Assembly: GCA_963656065.1 (NCBI GenBank)
Contig: CAVKGV010000006.1
Location: 98,540-162,539 of the forward strand
Origin: Hallerella sp963656065
GTDB taxonomy: Bacteria > Fibrobacterota > Fibrobacteria > Fibrobacterales > Fibrobacteraceae
Direction: 5' to 3'
DNA: 64,000 nucleotides
A program made the position numbers and the translations under genes. Positions 51,766 through 60,180 of the stretch are shown here, in pieces. Every line of letters starts with the position of its first letter. Within the stretch, counting starts at the first letter, position 1. The notes beneath the pieces are model-generated. The model had not been told where the DNA came from and did not search any database. It saw only the letters and a list, made by a program, of their open reading frames with translations.

Positions 51766-53172
51766 ATGAAATTAAAGTTTTCAAGTTCACTTCCTTTTCG
51801 AAACAAGACATCCGAAGACTATCTCTCCGCCGTCCTTCAAATCGTCCGATATTTAAAGACAAATGAAGTCATCACGCCACAGGGAAAATACTGGAAAGTA
51901 AGCCCGGAACCCGGAAACGATTACAAGGGCGATCTCATCATCACGCCCAAAAGCATCTACGCCGGATCTGCGGGAATCGGTCAGTTTTTCCTCCAGCTAT
52001 ACGAGGTTACAAAAAATCCAGAATACCTGCAAGAAGCGAAGGACGCCGCCGAGTATATTTTGAACACTTACGAAGGACCGGACTTTTTCAAGAACGTCTT
52101 TGAAGGAGGCGATGGCGGAGTCTGGCCCGTCAAAGGCTGGGGAACGAGCGTCTATGCGGCTCCTGCCGGCGAAGGAATTTTTCTGGAACAGCTTTACGAA
52201 ATCACACACGAAGCTCGCTACCACGAATTTCTGGTGAAAACCGCGGACGACGCCATTTCCGCGGGAAAAGATGACGGCAAAATCCTCCACTGGAGTTCCG
52301 AATCGGACCTGATGGCGGACGGCTCCTATGGATTTTTCTTCCTCTATGTCTATCGCAAAACGGGAGAAAAAAAATATCTGGAAGCCGCCAAAAAAGTCGT
52401 CGCGTTTACGGACACACGCATCGTTCCGGCAAAAGTCGGCGGAATTTATTACAAGAACGTCGATCTCACGCTTGTCGGCTGGAAATCCAAGGAAAGCGTA
52501 TTTCCGAATTTTTCGCACGGAGCTGCAGGAATTGCATTTCTCAACGCCCTTCTCTACGAAGAAACCAAGGAAAAAGCTTATCTCGACAAGGCAAAACAGG
52601 TTGTCGAATTTCTTTCCGCAATTGTCGAAGGGGATGAAAACGGCGCACTCATCCCGTATCTCTACAATCCCGAAAAGGGAAGTTTCCACGATTTCTACTA
52701 CCTTTCAACATGCCACGGTCCCGTCGGCACGACCATTCTCTTCCGAAAGCTTTTCGATGTGACGGGCGATACGGAAAACCTCTCCTGGGTAAAGCTTCTC
52801 ACCGACGGCATTCTCAAAACCGGAGCGCCTCTCATCCATTCTCCAGGATACTGGAACAGCTATTGCCTTTGCTGCGGCGCTCCCGGGATCCTCACCCACT
52901 TTGTAAAGACCGCCGAAGCGTTACCCGACGAATCTTACATCCAACAGGCTAGGCTGACCGCAGACAAGCTTCTCGGCGATTCGTTCAACGATGAAAAGGG
53001 AAGACGCTGGTACGCCGCGTGGACGAGGAAGCTTCCAAATTTCGTGGAAACTTACACGGGACTCTATGACGGAGCCGCGGGAGTCGGAAGTTCTTTTCTC
53101 GCTCTCTACGCCCACGAAAAGGGAATTAAGATTCAAACGGATACGCTCGAATACCTGTTCCTGAACAAGTAA
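51766..53172 (+). CDS. LanC-like (lanthionine cyclase-fold) protein
   Basis: 468 residues. Alternating helices of an (alpha/alpha) toroid with the Gly-rich turns of the LanC family: YAGSAGIGQFFL (65-76), YAAPAGEGIFL, FSHGAAGIAFL (249-259), STCHGPVGTT (314-323), YCLCCGAPGIL (366-376), GLYDGAAGVGSSFL (432-445). LanC uses zinc held by Cys, Cys and His to add a Cys thiol to a dehydroamino acid. Here Cys 316 and Cys 369/370 occupy the ligand positions; CCG stands where CHG is usual, and His 251 could be the acid/base. No LanB/LanM or precursor peptide gene is near. Set in an operon of sulfur amino-acid-type enzymes. Confidence 0.82.
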   Translation: MKLKFSSSLPFRNKTSEDYLSAVLQIVRYLKTNEVITPQGKYWKVSPEPGNDYKGDLIITPKSIYAGSAGIGQFFLQLYEVTKNPEYLQEAKDAAEYILNTYEGPDFFKNVFEGGDGGVWPVKGWGTSVYAAPAGEGIFLEQLYEITHEARYHEFLVKTADDAISAGKDDGKILHWSSESDLMADGSYGFFFLYVYRKTGEKKYLEAAKKVVAFTDTRIVPAKVGGIYYKNVDLTLVGWKSKESVFPNFSHGAAGIAFLNALLYEETKEKAYLDKAKQVVEFLSAIVEGDENGALIPYLYNPEKGSFHDFYYLSTCHGPVGTTILFRKLFDVTGDTENLSWVKLLTDGILKTGAPLIHSPGYWNSYCLCCGAPGILTHFVKTAEALPDESYIQQARLTADKLLGDSFNDEKGRRWYAAWTRKLPNFVETYTGLYDGAAGVGSSFLALYAHEKGIKIQTDTLEYLFLNK

Positions 53173-53182
53173 CATACCTCTG

Positions 53183-53225
53183 AAAATCGCAGGCTTTCCA
53201 TTCAGGGAGAACCTGTGATTTTTTT
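53183..53225 (+). terminator. Intercistronic terminator inside the LanC-like operon
   Basis: AAATCGCAGG ... CCTGTGATTT (10-bp stem, one G:U) followed by T7, in the 70-base gap between the LanC-like gene and the next. It may lower expression of the last two genes. Confidence 0.75.
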
Positions 53226-53242
53226 GAACAAAGGAATTTCAA

Positions 53243-54406
53243 ATGTCCCGATGTATCGACACAAAATGTATCCATCTCGAAAATGAAGCATCCGATTGCG
53301 CACAAACGCATTTCGGTTCCATCAGCTTTCCCATCTACCAGACAGCAACATTCGCCCATCCCGCAGTCGGAAAATCCACGGGATTCGACTATTCGAGGCT
53401 CCAAAACCCTACCCGCGAACATCTTGAAAAAGTCGTCGCTTCGCTGGAACACGGTTCATCCGCATTCGCTTTGTCTTCGGGAATGGCCGCAATTTCGCTT
53501 CTCTTTGAACTTTTTAAATCCGGTGATCAAATCGTCGCCGATTCGGACCTTTACGGCGGAAGCATCCGGCTCTTTAAAAACGTTTCCCAAAAAAACGGAC
53601 TGCAAATCTCGCTGGCAGATTTTTCAAAAGAAGACGTCGAAGATTTCATCACCGAACATACAAAGGCGATTTATCTGGAAACTCCGACAAATCCGATGAT
53701 GCACGTTTACGACATCGAAAAATACGCACGCATCGCCAAAAGACATAACGTTCTGTTGGTTGTCGATAACACGTTCCTTTCCCCCTATTTTCAAAACCCG
53801 CTAGAACTCGGAGCGGACATCGTCGTCCACAGCGGAACAAAATATCTAGGCGGTCACAACGACACGCTTTCCGGATTCCTCGTCACGAACCGCAAAGATA
53901 TCGAAGAAAAGCTTAGATTTCTCATAAAAACAACCGGCGCCGGGCTCGCCCCGTTTGATTCCTGGCTGATTTTACGCGGCATCAAGACGCTTGGCATTCG
54001 CATGGAACGCGCGCAGGAAAACGCCATTCAAATCGCCCAGTTTCTTCTGCGGCAAAAAGAGGTTTCCCAAGTCATCTACCCCGGACTCAAATCGCATCCA
54101 GGATTTCAAATTTTTCAAAAACAGGCGCGCGGATTCGGCGCCATGATCACTTTCCAAGTTCAAAGCAAGGAAATCGCCCTTTCGATTTTACAGAATGTAC
54201 GATTGATTCAATTTGCCGAAAGCCTCGGCGGAGTCGAAACCCTCCTGACCTATCCGATTACGCAGACCCACGCCGATGTTCCCGAAGAAATTCTCGCCAA
54301 AAACGGAATTACCGGCAAGACGCTTCGACTTTCCGTCGGAATTGAAAACATCGAAGACCTTTTGCAAGATTTGCAAACCGCCATTAAAAAGTCACAGGAG
54401 AAGTGA
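53243..54406 (+). CDS. Cystathionine gamma-synthase/lyase-type PLP enzyme
   Basis: 387 residues, Cys/Met metabolism PLP family. FDYSRLQNPTREHLEKVVASLEHG, SSGMAAISLLFELFKSGDQIVADSDLYGG, TPTNPMM, VVDNTFLSPYFQNPLELGADIVVHSGTKYLGGHND (PLP Lys about 205) and TLRLSVGIENIEDLLQDL. It makes or breaks cystathionine-like thioethers, or forms homocysteine or H2S. Fourth gene of the operon; AAAGGA site; 2 bases to the next start. Confidence 0.93.
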   Translation: MSRCIDTKCIHLENEASDCAQTHFGSISFPIYQTATFAHPAVGKSTGFDYSRLQNPTREHLEKVVASLEHGSSAFALSSGMAAISLLFELFKSGDQIVADSDLYGGSIRLFKNVSQKNGLQISLADFSKEDVEDFITEHTKAIYLETPTNPMMHVYDIEKYARIAKRHNVLLVVDNTFLSPYFQNPLELGADIVVHSGTKYLGGHNDTLSGFLVTNRKDIEEKLRFLIKTTGAGLAPFDSWLILRGIKTLGIRMERAQENAIQIAQFLLRQKEVSQVIYPGLKSHPGFQIFQKQARGFGAMITFQVQSKEIALSILQNVRLIQFAESLGGVETLLTYPITQTHADVPEEILAKNGITGKTLRLSVGIENIEDLLQDLQTAIKKSQEK

Positions 54407-54408
54407 AA

Positions 54409-55608
54409 ATGACAGAACGGAATTTAAATTTTGACATACAAATTAATCGCCGGGGCACACACTCCCTCAAATGGGACTTTGCCGTCGAGCGCGGAATCCT
54501 AAAACCCGGAGAAAAAGAAGACCTGATCCCACTCTGGGTCGCCGACATGGATTTTCAAACATCTTCCTACATTCAAGACGCATTAATAAAACAAGTTGAG
54601 CACGGAATCTTCGGATACAGCGAAGCGAAAGAGGACTATTTTCTCGCCCTTCAAAATTTTTACGCCCGCAGGCACCAATTCGAAATTTCGAGCAGCGATT
54701 GGGTCATCAAGGCTCCCGGCGTCATGTTTCTCTTGGCGATGGCAGTAAATGCGTTTACCGGCAAAGGCGATGCGATTTTAATCCAGGAACCCGTCTATAT
54801 GCATTTCAGGGAACTCATCCTGGCAAGCGGGCGGAAAGCGGTCAGCAGCGACCTGGTCCGGGCAGAAGACGGACGCTATTACATCGACTTTTCCGATTTT
54901 GAAAAGAAGGTCCAAGAGCATCATGTCAAGCTTTTCTTCCTCTGCAACCCGCACAATCCCGTGAGCCGCGTATGGACCCGCGAAGAATTGGAAACAATTG
55001 GAGAGATCTGTCTAAAGCACCACGTCATCATCGTCAGCGACGAAATCCACAACGATTTCATCTTTCAAGGAAATCACCTGATGATGGCTTCCCTTTCCGA
55101 AAAAATTTCGGACATCACCGTTTCCGTGACAGCTCCGACAAAAACATTCAATCTTGCCGGACTGCAAATCGCCCACGCCTTTATTTCCAACAAGAAACTG
55201 AGAGAAGCCATTCGGCACGAGATCGATGCCGTCGCCTACAGCCAGGTAAACGTCGCCGGTTTAATCGCCTCCGAAGCCGCTTACAAACATGGAGAAGAAT
55301 GGCTGGACGCTCTGCTCAAATATCTCCGGGGAAACATTGATTTTACAAATGAATTTATACGCAATCACCTGCCCAACATAAAGCTCACGCCCGTCGAAGC
55401 GACCTATCTCGCCTGGCTGGATTTCAGCGGATTAAAAAAATCGCCGACAGAAATCGACGACATCATTTTAAAAAAGGCTCGAATTTGGCTCAACAGCGGA
55501 GCGCGCTTCGGAAAACCGGGACGCGGATTTGAACGTATTAATTTGGCGTGTCCGCGGGCAACGCTCGAAAGCGCCCTGAAACGGATTCAAATCGCTTTTT
55601 ACGGATAA
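54409..55608 (+). CDS. MalY/PatB-type aminotransferase-fold C-S lyase
   Basis: 399 residues. Class I/II aminotransferase fold of the MalY/PatB group: LIPLWVADMDFQTSSYIQDAL, GIFGYSEAKEDYFLALQNFYARRH, CNPHNPVSRVWTREEL, IIVSDEIHNDFIF, SVTAPTKTFNLAGLQIAHAFI (PLP Lys) and LNSGARFGKPGRGFERINLACP. This group cleaves cystathionine or other C-S bonds; some are aminotransferases. Start ATG 54409 after CAGGAG (GTG 54403 also possible). Ends 1 base from the convergent SDR gene. Confidence 0.92.
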   Translation: MTERNLNFDIQINRRGTHSLKWDFAVERGILKPGEKEDLIPLWVADMDFQTSSYIQDALIKQVEHGIFGYSEAKEDYFLALQNFYARRHQFEISSSDWVIKAPGVMFLLAMAVNAFTGKGDAILIQEPVYMHFRELILASGRKAVSSDLVRAEDGRYYIDFSDFEKKVQEHHVKLFFLCNPHNPVSRVWTREELETIGEICLKHHVIIVSDEIHNDFIFQGNHLMMASLSEKISDITVSVTAPTKTFNLAGLQIAHAFISNKKLREAIRHEIDAVAYSQVNVAGLIASEAAYKHGEEWLDALLKYLRGNIDFTNEFIRNHLPNIKLTPVEATYLAWLDFSGLKKSPTEIDDIILKKARIWLNSGARFGKPGRGFERINLACPRATLESALKRIQIAFYG

Positions 55609-55609
55609 A

Positions 55610-56344
55610 TCAGTTTTTCTCCGCGGCCTTTCGTAGCGCCTCCTCCAAGGACATCCCAGCATAATCCTGTGCACAGAACAAGCGCCCGCTTTTTCCGTCT
55701 TCAAGCAAATTCCCGACAAGCGCTCCGGGAATCACCGATGAGACATCGTTCGGAGCGTTGGGGCCGCCCAAATCCGTCCGAAGCCATCCCGGATCCATCA
55801 AATTCATCATTACATTCGATCCGTTTAACTTACACGCAAAATCCCGGACAAACTTGGAAAGAGCCGCCTTGGCACAGGCGTAAGCGGCGAGTTCCGGTTC
55901 ATCGGCGATTCCGCTGGTCGTGAGAAGCATCCGCCCGAAACCGCTTTGAATCATCTTCGGCAAAAAATGATAGGCGATCTGGACGGGAGCAAAAAAGTTC
56001 ACCGCCATCGCCTGGCGAAAATCTTCAAGGGTATTCTTCGTATAATCCGAAAAATAACGGCTCATCTGTCCCGCATTGTTGAAAACGATATCGATTTTCT
56101 GACCGGTCGCGTCGATTTCCGTAAGCATGGAACGGATGGACTCGGGATTTTCCAAGTCGCATTCCACGGGCAGCGCATCGACACCGCGGATTCTGACAAG
56201 CGAAGCGGTTTCTTCCGAATGTTTCCGGGAACGGCTCTGCAAGATCAAGTTCACACCGAGCGAAGCCATCCGATTTGCAATTTCGCGTCCCACGCCCCGA
56301 GAAGCTCCCGTCACCAAACACCAACGATTCTTGAGTTCTAACAT
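55610..56344 (-). CDS. Short-chain dehydrogenase/reductase
   Basis: 244 residues. CLVTGASRGVGREIANRMASLG, VFNNAGQM, LLTTSGIADEPELAAYACAKAALSKF (Tyr-x3-Lys, catalytic Ser/Thr) and NLMDPGWLRTDLGGPNAPNDV. Convergent with the LanC-like operon, so not part of its message although adjacent. Substrate unknown. Confidence 0.92.
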   Translation of the reverse strand: MLELKNRWCLVTGASRGVGREIANRMASLGVNLILQSRSRKHSEETASLVRIRGVDALPVECDLENPESIRSMLTEIDATGQKIDIVFNNAGQMSRYFSDYTKNTLEDFRQAMAVNFFAPVQIAYHFLPKMIQSGFGRMLLTTSGIADEPELAAYACAKAALSKFVRDFACKLNGSNVMMNLMDPGWLRTDLGGPNAPNDVSSVIPGALVGNLLEDGKSGRLFCAQDYAGMSLEEALRKAAEKN

Positions 56345-56551
56345 TTTTACCTCTTTTATTTTCCACTTTGAACTTCGAATAAATTCATTTTACCAAAATT
56401 TTCAAGGTTCAGGCAATTATAAATTTCATACGGGTATCGGGAATCGTCCAACGAAATCCAAGACGATAAATTTACACGATTGCACAAACCGGCAAAAGAG
56501 GTTAGATTTAAAAAAGTTGGACCGTAAACACACAAGAAGAAACAGAATCTT

Positions 56552-57232
56552 ATGGATAAAGAAAATTCACCAAAGCCCCGTCCCCGCGGAAAGGCAAAAA
56601 TTCTCGCAGCAACAGGTATTGTATGCGCCATGGGCGGCTACATCTGCGGAGACAAAATCGAAGAGATGCACCAGATAGAACAATCCAGGCAACCTTACGT
56701 CATTGCGGATTCCCTTCTAGAAAAGGCGACAAGAAAACAAGCCGAATGGCTAAAAATCCAAGAACAGCTCCAGGTGGCCATCACTTCCTATGTAATCACG
56801 ATCGACTCCCTGAAGCGCGTCACCGACCAAATCGAAAATTACCGATATGCGCTAGAAAGCAAGGACCAGCAGTTCCAACAATGCGAAGAAGCCAGCGAAT
56901 CGCTCAAGAAAAACTGCCAAGACATCGTTTCCAATTACGAAAACGAACAGCAAGAAGTCAAAATCCGGGACGCTCAAATCGACAGTCTGGAAAGCCTGGC
57001 GAAAAAATTCCAGAAGGAAGTATCGGATCTTCAGGACGAATACAAATTCCGCTCCCCTGTCGAGAACGAATTCCAGGCGATTCACAACTGCATCAACGCC
57101 CAAGGCCATTCCACGTATTCTTACGACTTTGATCGGCAGGTCAAATGCTGTATCAAGACGCTTAAAAAGTTGCAGAAAAAATATCCGAAAGACAAATTTG
57201 AAAGCATCACCCTAAACTGCAATGACCGCTAA
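56552..57232 (+). CDS. Membrane-anchored coiled-coil protein, unknown function
   Basis: 226 residues. Basic start, one hydrophobic segment (AKILAATGIVCAMGGYICG, about 14-32), then a long coiled coil (about 40-165, rich in E, K, Q) and a short Cys-bearing C-terminal domain (CINAQGHSTYSYDFDRQVKCCIKTLKKLQKKYP). The architecture is that of a single-pass envelope or phage-like accessory protein; family not recognised. Its end overlaps the next gene by 11 bases. Confidence 0.75.
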   Translation: MDKENSPKPRPRGKAKILAATGIVCAMGGYICGDKIEEMHQIEQSRQPYVIADSLLEKATRKQAEWLKIQEQLQVAITSYVITIDSLKRVTDQIENYRYALESKDQQFQQCEEASESLKKNCQDIVSNYENEQQEVKIRDAQIDSLESLAKKFQKEVSDLQDEYKFRSPVENEFQAIHNCINAQGHSTYSYDFDRQVKCCIKTLKKLQKKYPKDKFESITLNCNDR

Positions 57233-57608
57233 GGAAAATCCAGCTTTCTCCCTGCTAAAAGAAATCGACAGTCTTCTCGACAAAAGCGGGAAGTCTTTCG
57301 GCAGCGCGGTCCGGGAATATCACGGCTGGTGCGTCGAGAACAACAGGTGCGACGACGACAGCAAAAGCGAAACCGACAGATGGGTCGAAAAGTTCAAGAA
57401 ATACCGTTCGCGCATCGGCAAAGAAGCGAAAGGAAAGCCCTATAGCGAATTGTCAAAATTTCTCGACTTTTTGAAAAGAGATATTCTCGTCCAACCGCAA
57501 CCGCTCCTAAATCTTGTCAAAGGCGATCCGATTTGCGAAGAGATGAAAAAGCTCTCGTCAAAAATCCGCGAGCAAATTCTCGCCGAAAAAGAAGATTCCG
57601 AAGCTTAA
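57222..57608 (+). CDS. Small soluble helical protein, unknown function
   Basis: 128 residues, mostly helical and charged (LLKEIDSLLDKSGKSFGSAV, EYHGWCVENNRCDDD, ETDRWVEKFKKYRSRIGKEAKG). No signal peptide and no known motif. Coupled to the coiled-coil gene by overlap, so the two probably work together. Confidence 0.7.
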   Translation: MTAKENPAFSLLKEIDSLLDKSGKSFGSAVREYHGWCVENNRCDDDSKSETDRWVEKFKKYRSRIGKEAKGKPYSELSKFLDFLKRDILVQPQPLLNLVKGDPICEEMKKLSSKIREQILAEKEDSEA

Positions 57609-57694
57609 AATTTGTCCCCGATTGTCCCCGCGCAAGAAACTAGCTTTCTAGATGTCTTGAGAAATTTCTTTCAAGACTTTCATAGGAGGCTCTT

Positions 57695-57784
57695 ATGCCA
57701 CAGCCCAAGCACGATCCGCACGGCGCCGGATATCCGTCAAAGAATCCGGGAAAACCGTCCGGCGGAAAACGCGGAAACGACTAA
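57695..57784 (+). CDS. Very small Gly/Pro/Lys-rich protein (29 residues)
   Basis: ATG 57695 follows an excellent AGGAGG site and reads MPQPKHDPHGAGYPSKNP... ending ...GGKRGND and TAA. It is basic, Gly/Pro-rich and likely disordered. A 7-bp stem GTCTTGA/TCAAGAC lies just upstream (57654-57677). The strong site and the clean stop make a real product plausible. Confidence 0.5.
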   Translation: MPQPKHDPHGAGYPSKNPGKPSGGKRGND

Positions 57785-58030
57785 CGCCCGCGCCCCGACA
57801 CTCGCAGTCCGGCGGTTCACAGACTACTTCGGCAACAAATACTGCGCATAAGCCGCCCGGGCTGCGTATTCTTCCCGCAACAAAAACTTCATAAGAAAAA
57901 AAAACGTTCAAAATAACAACAAAATTTTATCTTTTGATTTCGACCAAGAGTTCAAAAACCGATGAATACAAAAAAATACAGAGCTTTCGATATGTTTCAA
58001 CAAACTAGTGATAAGTTTCACGGCACGGTA

Positions 58031-58059
58031 TTGACAACAATATCGTTTTCTCTTATTTT
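58031..58059 (+). promoter_or_regulatory. Promoter of a candidate non-coding RNA
   Basis: TTGACA (58031-58036), a 17-base spacer and TATTTT (58054-58059). It would start a transcript near 58066. 57785-58030 holds AT-rich sequence without a supported gene. Confidence 0.45.
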
Positions 58060-58065
58060 TATACC

Positions 58066-58271
58066 ACATAGCGAGAGATCGCAACCGAATTTTAAAGAGC
58101 TTTTGCGCCTTATTCTCAAGACTGGAATCGGCAAAATTCACGCGCAGAGAATAAGCCAGCAAACGCTCACGTCCCATTCGGGGCGTGGGTCGTTGTCGCC
58201 TGTTTGTGCGTATAGGTTTTGCCGAACCTCAGTCTGCAAGCATGCGAAAAACGGAACCCACGCCTTTTTTG
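58066..58271 (+). ncRNA. Candidate structured RNA ending in a terminator
   Basis: Two strong stems: CTTATTCTC/GAGAATAAG (about 58111-58155) and GGCGTGGGT (58182-58190) pairing exactly with ACCCACGCC (58256-58264), then T6. The second pair encloses 65 bases with further local pairing. It lies 61 bases before the transglutaminase-like gene. No match to tmRNA, RNase P, SRP or 6S cores is seen. May be an ncRNA, a leader element or a dispersed repeat. Confidence 0.45.
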
Positions 58272-58332
58272 CAAGGCACAGTCCCCGGCTCCCCAAATCG
58301 TTGCGAACCGTTTTCGCAAAAAAGGAGCCTTT

Positions 58333-59685
58333 ATGATGAAAAAATGGACGCTGATCGGAATTTTCTCCTTTCTCTGTCTTGCCTGCAGCGGAGAAAACGG
58401 TGCGAACGGAAAGGATGCGAACATCGACGTCGATTCCCTGGCAAATGTCATCCGGGGCGAAATCACGGGAACGCTCTGGGACACCCTATACGCCAAACCG
58501 TACATCGATACGGTCTATAACGCCCTTTTCGACAACGCCTTTTCATCGAGCTGGATGGATTCGGCAAGGGAAGCCCTTATCGACAGCCTAAAACGCGCCG
58601 ATTATGATTCGCTCTACAACAAGCTCTACGACAGCGTCTATTACGACATCTATTCCCAAAGCGCCATCAAAAATCTATATGCCTTTTCCTATACAGCAAA
58701 AGAAAATATTTACACGGCATTCGCCAACCAGTATCCCTTGATGTATAAAAATTTTACAAAGCCTTACCCCATCTCCATCCGGGTTCGCAATCAATGCCAA
58801 AAATCCTATTTCTCGGCAATACCCTGTTCCTACAAAAAAATTTTAGTCAAGGCCTGGGTCGATAACTTCAGCGATACGGGAAGCGTGACCGCTTTCGTAA
58901 ATCCGGACACTTCTGAAATTTTCGCTCCGCAAATACACTTCAAGCCAGAAAGCTATCTCGACCTCAAAGCGCCCGTCCAGGCACAATTCCAGGTGCGGGC
59001 CTACGCTCTCGAAAACGACCATGAAATTTTATTCTACGCATCATCCGAACCGACAACGATTCATCCTGTACAAGTTAACGGGTGGGAATTAGCAGGAGTC
59101 GAAAACAGAAACTGGTGGAGGGGCGTCTGGGTTACTCCCGGAATGGATTCCCTGCAAAACATCTTGGATGATCTGTCCGCGAAACTTCCAAACGGATCGG
59201 TACAAGTCTATCATAAATACACGGAAGACAAGGATGTCGCGACGAGTTCCAAGCGGGTCGTCCAGGCCGTTTTTGAAGTTCTGCAAAGCCGACAAATTAA
59301 TTACGTACAAAATAACGGAGCGGGAAGCCTTGGACAAAAAATCAACTACCCGATCGAAGTCTTACGTTCAAGGGACGGGCTGTGCATCGAAACAACGGCT
59401 CTCTTCGCCTCTATTCTGGAAGCCCTCGGGATGCAAACCTTTATCGTCAGCGTTCCCAGCCACGCCTTTGTAGGATGGCGAGTCGATAAAAATTCCGACA
59501 CGCTGGATTTTGTGGAAACCACTTTGATTGGATACGAAACTTCGACATTCAAATACGCCAATTCCAGCGCAACCGACCGCTACAACGAAGAAGTCGAAGC
59601 GGGGACCTTTGAATCCGGCGAATCCGAACTGATTGACATCGAAAAAGTTCGCCAATACGGCATCATGCCGAACGACATTCCCTAA
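58333..59685 (+). CDS. Lipoprotein with transglutaminase-like (cysteine protease fold) domain
   Basis: 450 residues. Lipobox LCLAC (Cys 18). Residues 30-130 form a repeated Asp/Tyr/Ser-rich helical section (LYNKLYDSVYYDIYSQSAIKN). The C-terminal third has the transglutaminase triad: Cys in SRDGLCIETTALFASIL, His in VPSHAFVGWRVD and an acidic residue in LDFVETTLIGYE. Such domains cleave or cross-link amide bonds. First gene of a five-gene operon (gaps 12, 12, 13 and 24 bases). AGGAG site; two ATGs in a row. Confidence 0.85.
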   Translation: MMKKWTLIGIFSFLCLACSGENGANGKDANIDVDSLANVIRGEITGTLWDTLYAKPYIDTVYNALFDNAFSSSWMDSAREALIDSLKRADYDSLYNKLYDSVYYDIYSQSAIKNLYAFSYTAKENIYTAFANQYPLMYKNFTKPYPISIRVRNQCQKSYFSAIPCSYKKILVKAWVDNFSDTGSVTAFVNPDTSEIFAPQIHFKPESYLDLKAPVQAQFQVRAYALENDHEILFYASSEPTTIHPVQVNGWELAGVENRNWWRGVWVTPGMDSLQNILDDLSAKLPNGSVQVYHKYTEDKDVATSSKRVVQAVFEVLQSRQINYVQNNGAGSLGQKINYPIEVLRSRDGLCIETTALFASILEALGMQTFIVSVPSHAFVGWRVDKNSDTLDFVETTLIGYETSTFKYANSSATDRYNEEVEAGTFESGESELIDIEKVRQYGIMPNDIP

Positions 59686-59697
59686 GGAGAGCATTTG

Positions 59698-60168
59698 ATG
59701 AAAAAGTTTACCCTTATCCTGTTTGCGATTTTCCTTATCACGGGCTGCGCCACGTCAAGATACCAGCTCAAGGAAAACTGGATCGATGACAACGACCTGC
59801 AATACGCATTGCAGCATCCGAATCTGAACGAATGGTTCCCCGTCATGGGAAATCCCGTCGTCACCGAATACAGCGGCGACACGATTTACTTTATCTACAA
59901 TTATCACCCGGCACTATTCGCCACCGTAAAGAACGGAGTCGAGTACAAGCCGAACAACAATGACCGGGTGAACGGCGCCTGGGGAGAACGCAATGAATTC
60001 CTCGCCATGCTCATCAAGGACAACAAGCTCATCGGCATTGAACGAATGGAAAAATACAACAAGGTGCAAGACAACCGCACCGCCGAAACAAAGACCACGA
60101 ACTGGCTAATCGTCGCCATTATCGGTGCCGCAGCGACTATTTCCGCCATTGTCCTGTTGAACAACTAA
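59698..60168 (+). CDS. Lipoprotein with C-terminal membrane helix, unknown function
   Basis: 156 residues. Lipobox LITGC (Cys 17), central domain (DNDLQYALQHPNLNEWFPVMGNPVVTEYSGDTIYFIYNYHPALFATVKNG) similar in character to small envelope lipoproteins, and a C-terminal hydrophobic segment (WLIVAIIGAAATISAIVLL). Lipid at one end and helix at the other is unusual. Operon position 2. Confidence 0.78.
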   Translation: MKKFTLILFAIFLITGCATSRYQLKENWIDDNDLQYALQHPNLNEWFPVMGNPVVTEYSGDTIYFIYNYHPALFATVKNGVEYKPNNNDRVNGAWGERNEFLAMLIKDNKLIGIERMEKYNKVQDNRTAETKTTNWLIVAIIGAAATISAIVLLNN

Positions 60169-60180
60169 CCAAAGGTTTTT

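Noticed and set aside
57908..58177. Open frame of 89 codons on the minus strand
   Set aside because: No ribosome-binding site, composition of translated A/T-rich non-coding DNA, and it covers the promoter and stem of the candidate RNA.
58182..58271. 6S, tmRNA or SRP RNA
   Set aside because: No resemblance to the conserved cores (SRP GGAAG loop, tmRNA ends, 6S bubble with closing stem); kept only as an unknown RNA candidate.
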